Positions 10,757 through 22,600 of a stretch of DNA of 54,019 bases are shown piece by piece. Position 1 is the stretch's first letter. Each line of letters begins with the position of its first letter. The translations under genes and the position numbers were made by a program. The notes beneath the pieces were generated by a model. The model did not search any database. It was not told the origin of the DNA and was given only the letters and a program-made list of their open reading frames with translations. The DNA is from Gnetum montanum. Taxonomy: Eukaryota; Streptophyta; Gnetopsida; Gnetales; Gnetaceae. The DNA is taken from assembly GCA_015680685.1 (NCBI GenBank), contig MNCI01012713.1, positions 1,182,439-1,236,457 of the forward strand. The letters run 5' to 3'.

Positions 10757-11543
10757 TAATCACAAGACAATCATCATATTGCCACAAATTGTGGTCCCAA
10801 TAATTTGACCATAAATATCCACTTACAAACTTGTGGTTGAACAGTGTCAATTACTACAAGTTGTGACCAACTTATGATTTCACAAGTTTTATTTAAAGAT
10901 TTTCCATAACCTTTACCACAAGTCATGGTTAGTTCATGATTCAATAAAATTACTCTCCATAACTTAGATTAGGGCTTGTTCTTTAAAAAAAAAAAGACTA
11001 ATAAGTTCTTAATCTAAAAGTCAAAAATTTTCTAAGTATTTATCCTCATTGTGTAATTGTGATTTTTATCATGCATCTTGAAACATTTGTACTTCCATAA
11101 AGATGATGGAGGATTGAGATTGCTCAATTATCATAAGCAATATGTCTTCTTAATATTGAGGGCATCACTAACTACTTAAGTAATGAGTTAACTTATAAAA
11201 GTAGGCAAAGGATTTAATGATGATTTTTATGACTTAATTGATAATGAACCATGATAATTTATTTTTCACAAATGCATTAAAAAATGAGGAACTATTCATT
11301 GATTATTAGCATAACTTTCAGTTTTCTAACTAGATTCTTTTCCTTAGAGGTATTTCCATTTCAAATATAGCTTTTATCAAACATAATTTGTCCAGAATTT
11401 TTCTAGTGATTTCTAAAACTTTCAAAAACTTAAAGTTCCAACACATGTTTAGTGGATTATCTCTTTCACTCTTTCATGGATTTTAGTAAACAATAAGTCA
11501 TGGACTACTAAATATCCACAACTTTGTAATACTTGGCACAAGC
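10757..11543. other. No gene seen
   Basis: AT-rich sequence. The word ACAAGTTGTGA/ACTTGTGGT recurs a few times on both strands at 10780-10935, as a weak dyad-rich patch. No coding or RNA gene recognised. Confidence 0.4.
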
Positions 11544-11756
11544 TTGAAATTGGTTAAATTTCAACCCTTCAAATCTACAATTGTTAAATCACATGACAAA
11601 AAATATAGTCTTTATGGCATTACTAATTTAAATAAGCTTACTTTTTATAATTTAATTGAAATTTTAAATAGTATATTGGAGATTCATAGTTTTAATAGTG
11701 ATTTATTTGGGTTTTACTGGAGTGATGACCATCATGCTTTACCTTTTAACAACTAG
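11544..11756 (+). other. Unrecognised 70-codon open frame
   Basis: A short plus-strand frame (starting MKLVKFQPFKSTIVKSH) just upstream of a LINE fragment of the same orientation. It could be part of that degraded element. No motif is recognised, and it is too short to trust as a gene. Confidence 0.15.
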
Positions 11757-11904
11757 ACATGGTGAGTTATTTGGGTGTCTTTTTTTTTTTTCTTTTTTCT
11801 TTTTTTTTTTCAATGGATATATGGCCAACATGATATTTTAGAAGAATTATAGAGAAATATAACGACAATGGTTTATTATCATGGTTAGCTCAAGTAGTTA
11901 TCAT

Positions 11905-12014
11905 TGATAGGTGGCTTAAGTGGTTAGCTCATTGTCTTTATAGGCAAGTATAACATGAAATGGCAACCTCTTGCCTATAATGATATTGAGTTAACCACTT
12001 GAGCCACCTATCAC
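11905..12014. repeat. Inverted pair of tRNA-like SINE heads (hairpin)
   Basis: The segment at 11905-11949 (GATAGGTGGCTTAAGTGGTT and on) recurs as its near-perfect reverse complement at 11969-12014, separated by about 20 bases, so the strand could fold into a hairpin with arms of about 45 bases. The arm resembles the 5' half of a tRNA with an A-box (GTGGCTTAAGTGG), as in tRNA-derived SINEs. A diverged copy of the same head lies at about 16012-16080. Confidence 0.65.
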
Positions 12015-12049
12015 TAGCTACATGGGGAGTTACTTACTTTTTGCATCTC

Positions 12050-12410
12050 TAGATGGAAATGATTTCAACTATTTGGAAACTACCTGCACCTCTCAAGATA
12101 TGTTTACTTTGGTTCTTAATTCATCAAAGTTTACCAATTGGAGTTGGCCACTTCCATTTGGGTATCAATAACTAGATATGTTTGGTATGCAACATCAAAG
12201 ATTCGTTTATTCATTACTTTTACAAAAATCTTCTTACCAGATATTTTTGGATTTAGAGCAGTAAGTTGTTCAAAGTTAATTGGTCTTTTATTCTTCATGC
12301 CATTTGAAAATTTCATTATAATGTGATTTTTCATCAAGATTCTACTACTATTTTGCCTTCTTTGTTTTCCAACTACAATCCTTTAATAACTCATACCTCA
12401 TTTAATATCA
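12050..12410 (+). mobile_element. LINE fragment (RT zinc-binding end), copy 1
   Basis: Translated pieces read IWKLPAPLKICLLWFLIHQS, then CLVCNIKDSFIHYF and HAIWKFHYNVIFHQ in shifting frames. They correspond to the zinc-binding region near the end of plant L1-type LINE reverse transcriptases. The same peptide words recur in the copies at about 19740-20350 and 51640-52380, which defines a local LINE family. The copy is 5'-truncated and broken. Confidence 0.65.
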
Positions 12411-12421
12411 TTTCAAACTAC

Positions 12422-12575
12422 AATGAGGCATTAGCATAATGGTACACATCTTGGCTTCGTAACACTAGGTCACAAGTTAAATTCTACTAGGTAGCATTGA
12501 GTTATAAACTTCTATAAATCTTGGGGTGTGCCTATGTTTCAAATATTTTAGGTTGCAACACCCCTAACACCAATT
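12422..12575 (+). mobile_element. tRNA-derived SINE (family S1)
   Basis: An A-box-like TTAGCATAATGGTACAC (12431-12447) and a B-box-like GGTCACAAGTTAAATTCT (12468-12485) have tRNA spacing. A body follows with GCATTGAGTTATAAACTTCT. Almost the same body follows the tRNA-like head at 27096-27190, so this is a dispersed family. RNA polymerase III would use the two boxes in a live copy. Confidence 0.7.
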
Positions 12576-12680
12576 TGTTTTTTAATAAAGTTTACACCTA
12601 CAAATAAACTTTAACTATTGAAATACCAATTTTTTTTAATAAAGTTTACACCTCCAAATAAACTTTAACTATTGAAATAT
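12575..12680. repeat. Two-unit tandem repeat, about 54 bases
   Basis: TTTTTTAATAAAGTTTACAC followed by CAAATAAACTTTAACTATTG occurs twice in succession, with one clear base difference (ACCTACAAA versus ACCTCCAAA). Confidence 0.8.
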
Positions 12681-12689
12681 TCTATAGGA

Positions 12690-13342
12690 TATTCCTTTTA
12701 AATATAATTTTGTTTTTAATGACATTTTAGAAGCTTTTACTATTTGAAATTACTAGAAATATTTATTGATGCATATAGCCAAATTGTCACTTTTTTGTTT
12801 AATTTCTTAAGATCAATGATATGAAGCTTTTTTTTTCTTCATGCATTTAGTTTTCTAAGCTTAATAATTTACACCGTAATGTAACTAATTGAACCCTTCA
12901 TGAAATAGATTTATAAATCAACAAAGACGAACAATTTCTAAATATATGTTATGTGATTTTATTGTTAGCTAATTCAAACAAGAAGGCATAAAAATTTCTA
13001 AATTCTTCTAGTATCCTTACAAAGACTGCAATACTACTCTCAATCAATTGCTCCTACAACCCGATCCCTAATGATAGTTAAGAAGACAACTTCAACTAAG
13101 ATGTACCAAGTTCTAGGATTTAGAATCTTTTAAATATAGGTAGGTCAATAGACAATGCTATAAGATCATTGCAAGGTGAACTTAATCAGAATTCAATTAC
13201 AGCTTACTCTAGCATCTTAATAAGATCAATTTCAGTGACTCATAATTCATACAGTGAATTTTTCATGATTAGAAAGAAGACTTTACAAAAGTAAAGCTTT
13301 ACTTGTATGGTGTTAAATATGGGTTAAAGTTGGGTTCTACAG
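12690..13342. other. No gene seen; possible intron
   Basis: AT-rich. If the exon at 13343 is real, the 3' part of this stretch would be its upstream intron, ending GGGTTCTACAG. No further exon was recognised. Confidence 0.35.
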
Positions 13343-13669
13343 GTCATCGGTAACCGTGTGTGAATTTGATGGCGGCAAAATTAAAACATCCCTGTTTTCA
13401 GCAAGGTGCAAAAATATAGCAGTTCATAATTCATAGGATATATAATCTATGCGTGCATGTAATATGTTTGGATAAATATTGGTGAGAGTAGTGGAGGGTT
13501 TGATGAAACTTCATCATATCTTTAGCATGTTTCTAATTGTTTGGTAGGGTTGTTTTTTAACAAAATATTTAATAAAGATTGAGAAAAAATTGATTAGACA
13601 GTTTCCTTTTGCAGGGTAGAGTTTGAGCAGCATGGTCATTGGATAAATATCTTCAAATTCACACCCTGA
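13343..13669 (+). CDS. Two possible 3'-terminal exons of an unknown gene
   Basis: Exon-like block one (13343-13405) follows the acceptor TTCTACAG, reads SSVTVCEFDGGKIKTSLFSA and ends GCAAG before GTGC. Block two (13615-13669) follows a pyrimidine-rich TTTCCTTTTGCAG, continues in phase as VEFEQHGHWINIFKFTP and stops at TGA 13667-13669. The two splice phases agree (the join makes an Arg codon), and the peptide is less AT-driven than its surroundings. I do not recognise the family. Earlier exons would lie upstream, perhaps across the transposon-rich region, or this may be a gene fragment. It would converge on the SNAPC3-like gene. Confidence 0.4.
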
Positions 13670-16011
13670 TTGGGTCCATCCCAGCAGGTTAAATTATGAA
13701 ATAATCTCTCAGAAATCTTAAGAATTTCGATAAACCTAGTAAAATAATTCCATTTCAATATTAAGAACAAGAATACAGCATTCATTCAACATGGCAGTTC
13801 AAATGCTGTAAAAATAAGGCAAAGAACAGTGAAATACCAGAACATTCTATGTAAGTGCAGTTATGTTACCATTTCTTTTGGCAGATTCAGGATGAAGTCT
13901 TAGCTATTTAAGATACATCAACAGAGAACCAGATCTGCTAGCGCCTAACTGTTGAATCTCATAACTTTTAAGTATGTCTCTTTGTAAAACTATAGTTTAT
14001 AAGGCATTGCATGTTCCTTGATTCTGTTGCCTTTTACGGATGCTGTCGCTGATATGCTTCAAAAGAAAGTGAAGGTAATTCTTATGGATTGCGTTCTCTA
14101 CTCTCTACTGAATTCCTGTTATAGGCATCTAACTTTGCTCTGTGAAGAGTTATATTAAAAATAAAAGAGACCTGAGACCTCAAGCAAACTGTTATAAAAA
14201 TCAGGGAGAATAAAATTAAAGAGAACCATGACTGCAATAAAGCATAAATAATCAAAAGAAAATACATTGTGATCAAAGATAACAGAAAAGAAAGTAACTT
14301 CCAAGCCTTTAGAATCTTGACGGGTTATTAGACAATGTAATTCTATTAATCTTCATCACATAACTGAGTGTTAATAATCAATACAAAATGCACTCAGGTA
14401 AAAGACACTAGAAAATATATACCTCCCAAGTCCTTACCAAATGGGATAAACAATTAGGTAATGCAATTCCATTAATCTTTATCACAATACATATGGTTAC
14501 TTGTAGATCCAAATTTATTTTCTTAGGTTTTAGACCTTTGAAAAACCCTACAAACAAACTCTTTCTAAATTTATTTCCTTAGGTTTTGGACCTTTGAAAA
14601 ACTCTGTTAGATCTTTCCAAAGTCTAGCTTTAATAATCGTCAATACTAAATAATCCATCTTCAAGATCATGCAAGGTTTTCATTTTCTAATTATCAATAT
14701 TGATACTAGTAGATAACTATACTTCAATACTTAATGAACCTATCTATACTGTCATTGCTATTTCTAACTCAAAATATTTAAATATCTTAATAAAAACTAG
14801 GAAGAGAATTCCATTCAATGACTCGAATATAACATAGACGATACACACATTAATTATAATATGTGTTATATCCTTTAATTCTTCCATGTAAGTCCCTCAT
14901 TAAAAACTAACTTATTTTCATTGTATATTTTTTTTACTACAAGCAAGTGGAACTCTAATAGTAGGGTAACATGGTGGGTTCTTCAGTCCACTAGTGGGTT
15001 GACCTTGATGCATGTAGCAACTCCAATACCCAAGCATGATTTCCCCTTACTGCTCCAAAAAGAATTTCTGAAATTAAAAAAGCAAATCAAAAAACTATGT
15101 TATAGAAGCTCATATGATCCAACAATGGACAATTCCACTCTACCTTGATTCATGCAACTACTATGGTAGTAGCAAGCATTCACCGTCGTTTCCCAAACAT
15201 GATAGTACTTTTACTTTAAATTGATAGTTAATCCCTACAATTTAGACCAAGTCCATTATTTTCATTTATACAAATAAATTTTGAAATTAATTGTCTCAAA
15301 GAATTTTATTCCATATATAAAAATTAGAAAGGAATATCCTCTGTGTTATACAAAAAACAATTTAGTTGAAACTTTTTAATTACAAAGTATTAATGTTACC
15401 CAAGGACTTGTCCAAATTCAAAATGTTTTTGGGACATCAACATGTCCCAAAATGCTTTAGGATGCAGGTGAGACAAGGTACATATCTAGGATATCTCAAA
15501 ACATATTTGATGTGCTACCTACAACTATTTTTTTGTTCAAGAAATTTTTCAAAATGCTTTGTAGTTCTAATTGCAATGGAAATCTTGAAAATATCTCATA
15601 AATCAAACTCTGAAACAAATTTATACATATACTCCTAAAGATAATTGAATGTAAAACACCTTAGACTAAACTAATCCTCCTCATGTTTTGGTTGCATCCC
15701 CACAACATTCCCAAAAAACCACTCCATGTCTCTATGTCTTTGAATCCCAAGGACCTATGAAACAATGCAAATTATGCAATTAGCTTATCAAATGTATGTT
15801 AATCTTGCTCATATTGCAAATCTACAAGTGGCTAATTCATTTCAAAATGTGTATGCCATTATGCATGCTCCTTTATGAGACAACTATGTTAATGTAATAT
15901 GCTCATTGAATCTTGTTCAATTCAAAGTGTGCAATTCTATTGAGTTATTGGCTAAATTGTGATTTTATAGCAATAGATATTGCAAAATATAGAGAAGCTA
16001 CATGTCACATG
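13670..16011. other. Intergenic, no gene seen
   Basis: AT-rich sequence with several short open stretches (14082-14276 minus, 14921-15148 plus, 15366-15638 plus) that show no motif. At 14519-14600 the words AAATTTATTTTCTTAGGTTT and GACCTTTGAAAAAC occur twice about 55 bases apart. Otherwise nothing nameable. Confidence 0.4.
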
Positions 16012-16080
16012 TTTAAGTCAACCTCTTGCTTAATGAGACAATGAGCTAACCATCTAAGCCACCTATCATTGGCAAGATGC
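16012..16080 (-). mobile_element. tRNA-like SINE head (family S2)
   Basis: On the minus strand it reads AGGTGGCTTAGATGGTTAGC, then TCATTGTCTC and AGGTTGACTTAAAC, giving an A-box and a degenerate B-box in tRNA-like order. It matches the arms of the hairpin at 11905-12014. Only the head is clear; the 3' body was not traced. Confidence 0.55.
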
Positions 16081-16696
16081 TAAATAGAAAAGGAAATACT
16101 TCAAAAGTAAACATATATACATGGATTTCATAACTACTCTAGGAAAATAAAGAAAAATTTGCTGAAGAAAATGAAAAGACTTATCGAATTTTTTGCATAG
16201 CTTATTTGACGCAAAGAATCTCCCTCTTATCAATATTGCATAAAGTCTTCACAGTGAACAAGTTTCATCCTAACACCTATGTGTGCTGGTTAACTTGATA
16301 TCTTAACATCCACCGCTAAGCTTCAAGGTTATGCTCTTATGCTACAGATGGATGTAAAAGATCATGATATTCGTTCAACAATTTTAGACCATATCTATAA
16401 ATTTAACTTATTTTTCACTTTATAGATTGTTTTATCTCTGAAAGAATTTAGCAATTAATCTCATGAATAACAATTTACATATTTTCAGACAGGTTTTCAG
16501 GGATTATAATCACATGAAAAATGTTAGGTTCAAACATGTGAATTTAATACTGATTTTATATGCATTTTCATATACATTGATGAAACAAATATTTAATTGT
16601 CCATTATTGCATCAACATAGCAAAATATTAAATTTAATTCAAAAACTGATACATTGGTTTACTATAAACACATAATGAGTGATAGGATTAGGTTCT

Positions 16697-19600
16697 TTAT
16701 TCATGGTAATAGTTATACACTCTGAAATCATCATACAAAAGGGACCCATATGTAGAGTAGTGTAAGAGATAATAACAATTATCACAAAAATAGGATGGAT
16801 TTTTGGGAGCCCATTTATCATCATATGTGACCCTCTTTGCACGATAGATGTCACAAATATTGCATTTCCTGTGTCGCATTCGAGGTTGAAATGTTAATAG
16901 AGGATATGCTCTTTTGTTCAGATCATCTTCAGAATGAAACAGCCGCATATCTCTTATCACAAAGTGATGCTTACAGTCACCCTGATATTTTCATGCCAAA
17001 AAATTGGAGTTCACTTAGTAACATGACAGTAAACTTTCAAACATCCATCGCAAAAGCAACAAAAATAATCATCAAATCATTCCTTTATTCACTACTAGGA
17101 TGACGGATATCATACCTGATGACAATAAAGATAACGAACACCCAAACGAATATTTAGATCAGCAAAGCAGGTTGTAGCCATATCAGCGGCAAAAAAGGAT
17201 GGCAGTCTAGCGGATGGTAACGAACTTCGAAACAATGTTTTCTGTTTCTTCTTTATCCCTGAAACTATCACAGATTTCCATTTCTCAAGTGCCTCATCTC
17301 TACTATTCTCCACCCAATCGAGTATTGGTTTACTGTAGTCGATAGAATTTGGACCCCTTAGATCATTATAGAATACATTCTGATTGTCAAAGTGATTGTG
17401 TGTAAGAAAATTATACATGTTTTTGATAAACCATGGACTCGCGATAAAAAACGAGCGGATATAATAAGGGAAATAAAATTCCACCAACCTCAATCAAGAA
17501 ATAGCCAGATGAAACGGATTGCTGTGCCTTTTGCATTAACTGATCTGTCAAGCAGTAGAACTTATCCCTTAAGACTGTAAGGGGTTGCCTACCCAAAACA
17601 AGAAATTCTTGAACCTGTAAAAAAAATCGATGCATAAAGAAAACAGATTATGCAAGATTGCAAAATAGAAAAACAATGTCAAATTCTTCACTTATGAGTG
17701 GTTGAAAGCAATACGGAAAAAACATAGTGATGGTTCCATTGTATACAGGAAAATTTTAATTCCCGAGAGTTATTAAATTACAATAAAAAAAAACAACAAC
17801 GACGCATTTAGACTAGGCTACGGAATTGATAGCTGAAGAAGCCATGATTTTCAGTACTGTATGCAAGAATATATAGAGACGCTTCAATGATTTTTAAGAT
17901 CGTGATGACAAGAACATGAATTTCAGTACCGTATGCAAACTAAATAAAAATCCCAAGTAAATAACTATCACTGACAACTTTACAAAAATTTCATAAATCC
18001 AATGAGTAAATCCTAAACCTAAATTGAAAATAAGGACCACCATACCTTCTGTTCCTTTTTAAAATTATGGTAGAACTCAATGCACATCACTATTTCAGGT
18101 TGACATACAGGCTCAAACTCAGTATGCTCAACGTGCTTTGTCTGCGAGGACAAAACATTCATTACAATTGAAGTTAGATTGTAAAAAGCACTACGTAAAA
18201 AATTTGCAAATTCTTTATCCATAAGAAAATGAAATCATAGTTGTATAGTCAACTGGTAATTTAAATGCTGCTAATAAAGACCTTCAAGTTGGAAGTAATA
18301 AATCTCAATGCCTTCAGCCTTTCTTGTCTTTCGGATTTTGCAACTTCATTTTCATTTTCATTTTCATTGGACCTACCAGGACACAAAATGGGTTATGCAT
18401 CTTTGTTGACTCAAAAATAATGCAACAAATTTATCATAGGATTAAAACTACAAACTTCAAGCAATGAAGTTTCGCAGTTCTTTTCTCTTCCTCTTTTTGT
18501 TGCTTAATCCTTGTGAGTGACTCACATTTTGAAAATTCTTCACCCTGAAAGAATTGAAAGAAAAATTATAAACTAATTTTAATATAAAAGATATGATCAA
18601 TGGTTATATCAAATATGTTCAAAATCTTTTTAATGAATTTATGACCTAAAGAAACAAATCCTAACTAGATATGCTCACTGTAGACTGATATTTACTATGA
18701 TAATCATCAAGAAACAAAACAAAATGGCATTATGAAACTTTAAAGTGTATCTATAGTTTTATCGAATAACCTGAAGTTCGGCGGCCCTTATATCTCGATC
18801 AAACATTCTTCCTCTCTTCTTTCCCTTGTGAATGGTAAGACAACTACCATCGTCTTTGCTCTGAGAAAGACTCTCCCTGTAATCATAAAGCCCTTTAGTA
18901 ACCGGCCTCAATTTCAGTTATCTAATGGCATAGCTAAAAAATTCACTAAATATTAGTAATCTTAATGCTATCTTACTAAAAAACATTACTCAAAAGCATT
19001 CAAATATAGCTACAAAATGCATTGCTGCAACCTACAGGAACTTGGATAAAGCATTGAACACCTGTACATGGAAAATGTAAAAAGAAGTTACGAAACTGCA
19101 AATTTTGTGTTTCCAAGCACAGTTGTAGGTCGCAATCCAACAATTTTATTACTAAAAAACTCTTCTTTCTACTTGCTTTTAAAAAAACAAGGCTTAAAGT
19201 TGAAACTGCATAACTTCAATATTGAAACTGAAGTTACTTGTTTCAACTTTAAGCCTTGTTTCAACTGGACACAAGTTGAAACTTCAATTTTTACTTGTGT
19301 CCTTGGATCCATCAGATAAAGCAGTTTCAGAATTCCTTTTTCATAATTTTTTTAATCCATAACTCGGTGTTCCCACTCAAAAATAGGTTAGACTTTCACT
19401 CACTCACTGACCCTTCCAGCACCTTGCCTTGACAGGATGAGCATTGAACCTCTAGGTTATCATTCTTTTCAATGTTCCCACTTGAATCAAATCTGTGACC
19501 TAGGGTTTCCATGTCAATGCTCTTACCACTAAGCTAACAACAAAAGTTCATAGTTTGTCTTTGCTTTAAGAAACTAAAACTGAAGCTAAAGCTAAAGCTT

Positions 19601-22600
19601 TATTACATCCAAAGACCAATAGGATCTATTGGACAGATATTACATTTTCATGACAAATAAAGATAGACTCTACAAATTGACCATAATGTGGAATTATAGA
19701 AGTATCAAATTTAGAAGATAGAGAATGCTTGTACTCCTTAAAAATTAGGCATGTTTTATGGTATTTGATTCATCAAGGTTTGTTTATTCATATGTGCAAC
19801 TCTCATTTGGATGTTCATAACCAAAGATGTGCTCTTTGCAACATGAAAGACTCATTCATCAACTACTTTTTCACTTGCCCCCTAGCTCAAAGCCCTTGGT
19901 CTTGGTAAGGCTCATATTTACACAATTTTATGTGAAGGCTGGAGAAAGTTTTATTTGGCAATAGCTCCTCCACTTGAAGGATTTTTGCTTCACATTTGGA
20001 GTTACTTTCCACCCTTTGCTCTTTATGCCATTTGAAAATTTCAATGTAATGTGGTTTATCACAAAGAGTCTCCAACAATGTTCTCCCTTTGTTTGCTCAA
20101 GGTGACATTATTCAACAACTCTTGCTTCAGCTACAGCCCTAATGTATCCCTCTTCAATTTTCCCTCTTTTTTGTTTACAAGAAACCTTTAGTCAGAAGTG
20201 AAGACTTGAAAGGGTGCCTTTGAAAAAGGGTAAGGTCTAATCCTTTTTCTACAACAACGGGGAGGTTTTCCAGAATTGGTTCTAAGGATGAAAACCTAAA
20301 AAGACATCCCCTGAACCACTGGGCTGTTCCTTTTATGTTATGCAGGAGTTTCACCTCTATTTGATGCTCCACTACAGTTATGCTCCGGATGTTGTACTTT
20401 GAAATTTTTTTTTTCTTAATATTACACTTCATTTTTGGTGTAAAACACACATACACACCCTCCCAAAAAATAAATCAATCAATCGATTTCAGTTATCTAA
20501 TGGCATATCTAACAGATTCACCAAATACTCTATTACTAAACAGTGTTTTACATGGAGTGCACTCCTGCCAAAATTCTAGTGCTCTTGGTGTTTTGGGTGT
20601 GCAAGCATGCTTCCAATCATCTGGCAATGCCTTCCAAATATGGCAGTGGTGGACAAGCGAGACAGTCCTTGTGTGCATAACATCACACTCCCCGTATGTG
20701 TTGGTGCAAGCTTGTGCAGGCGAGTAGGTGTCAAAAGGTGTAGAAAAGCAATTAAATGTTACTGGTGTGCTCTACAATATTGTTAAACTGGAAGGGTATG
20801 GTTATGATTGCAAGTTTTAGATATTTTGACATTTGTATTGCACCTAGGAAGCATAGTGTACCAAGAGATGTCAATCATTATATTGGCACTCTTCCTACTA
20901 GATCCTTGGGCCATTCTTTGCATCCTATAATTTTCTGTATTATGCTTTAGTTTTTTTATGTGAACTGATCATTGTCCATCCCAGTCTATATGCAAGTTGA
21001 ATCTCTGACAATTGACTAACTTTTTGGGGAAAAGATTTTTCACCCTTTCATTTTTGGCTGCCATATTGGGGGCTTCAGTTAACTCTTGCTTCCTATGATT
21101 GGGATGTTACAAAAATCCACATTCTAAATGATAACAAAGACTGAAATAATAACAAAAATGGATATTGCTCATTAGCTACAGATAATATATTGTAATATCA
21201 AATAATGTAGGACAAATTGAGGGGCAAAGGTCTTAGACATCAAGAAAATGATAGAGGCTAAAATTGATGAAATAAGTGGACATTTGACTTAATATTTCAT
21301 CAATTTCAAATCATGCACCTACCCTCACACTTGAAACACCCCATTCTATACCCTCACACTTGTAACACCCCATTCTATGGAGAAAGAGCTAACACCTGAA
21401 GCCCTCAAAAGAATACCTGAAATGCTAGGCTGAAATTTTTCTAAAAGTTAAGCAATCATCATAAATTCAATCTTGCATTTGACGAACATTCACAACAATC
21501 AATTCAACATAGGAAGAACATTCACAACAATCAATTCAACATAGGAAGAATAAAGCACGACAAAAAAGTATATAAAGCAAACAATGGCCCAAGGATCTAC
21601 CAAGAAAAGAATGTCACTATGATGATTGACATCTCATGATATATACTATGCATCCAACGTGCAAAACAAATGTCAAAACATCTACATTTGAAACCATATT
21701 ATTCATAGTTGTCTAGCTCAGCAACAAGCCAACTAACTCGATCAATTCACCTTAACAACATAATAAGTCATATGGGGAGTCAAACTGTAGAAAAACACAT
21801 TATTCATGAGCCAAGTTGCAAATTGAAATACAAGTATAGTAAAGCAGCTGAGAAACCATCTCCATATGTATTCACTATATTGTAACCACTGATACAATAT
21901 CTATTAAACTGTACACATTACTAATCCTGTTTACACGTACAGCTGGGTAGCAAACACAAGAATCATTTGAAAAATAATTCACAAATCAAATTAATGAAAA
22001 TCTTAATAGAAGAATCAAGGCAGCCACAACCAAAAACAATCAACAAACCATCCTGCATAATGATATCAAATAAGTTACCAAGACACTCTAATATTCAGTA
22101 CCTATAATATCCATATACTCTAGGTAGTAGTAAAGATATAGTATCAACTCCACTACCATAGATTTTTCTTATGCTAATAAATAAATTCTGATTTTCTAAT
22201 CAATAACCACATAAGGTTTGAGCAAATTCTAATGGTCCTCAAGCATAATTTATGATCCTTTAGTATTCCAACAAACTGAACGCTAAGCAAAATAAATCAT
22301 GTCTAACTGACAAAACACTACATTCAAATTTTAGCTTAACCTCTCCTGATTTTCTGAACCAGAAGACAATCATAAAAAACAAATAGTAACCTTAAAAATC
22401 TATCCAAGATTTCTCTAATACAATGCACAAATCTGTATTTTCTGATTTAAAAATCAAATTCTAATTTCTTCAAACCATATCACAAAGCACACCACTAAAA
22501 TTTAATCCAGCTATCCTGAAATCAGCAGTGCAAACATACTTCCAGCTCTAACTTCACCTCATTAAGGGAAACATCTAAAATTTATTTGCTATCATACCAA

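Larger units (their letters stand above)
18958..20485 (+). mobile_element. LINE fragment in SNAPC3-like intron 4, copy 2
   Basis: From about 19740 to 20350 broken frames read [40 protein letters not shown] and, later, [20 protein letters not shown], the zinc-binding end of an L1-type LINE. The last phrase is shared with the copy near 52300. The interval also contains a hairpin and a minus-strand SINE, so it is either composite or carried other sequence. It lies antisense to the host gene, inside a 5.9 kb intron. Confidence 0.65.
18911..20532. repeat. 47-base direct repeats bracketing an intron insertion
   Basis: ATTTCAGTTATCTAATGGCA and the following bases occur at 18911-18957 and again at 20486-20532, with a few differences. 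The 1.5 kb between them ends in an A-rich tail (CCCAAAAAATAAATCAATC) next to the right copy. This is the layout left by LINE-type insertion with an unusually long target-site duplication. Confidence 0.6.

Noticed and set aside
13970-14058. Exon-like peptide ILLPFTDAVADMLQKKVK before a GTAATT donor
   Set aside because: No acceptor found at its start (a stop codon lies just upstream), and it follows the stop of the exon pair at 13669. Too weak to list.
19365-19541. tRNA gene on the minus strand
   Set aside because: Only A- and B-box-like segments are present. No acceptor stem pairs, and the sequence continues into a SINE body.
20380-20727. 115-codon plus-strand open frame
   Set aside because: It crosses the LINE tail and the right 47-base repeat, so it is not one unit; no motif.
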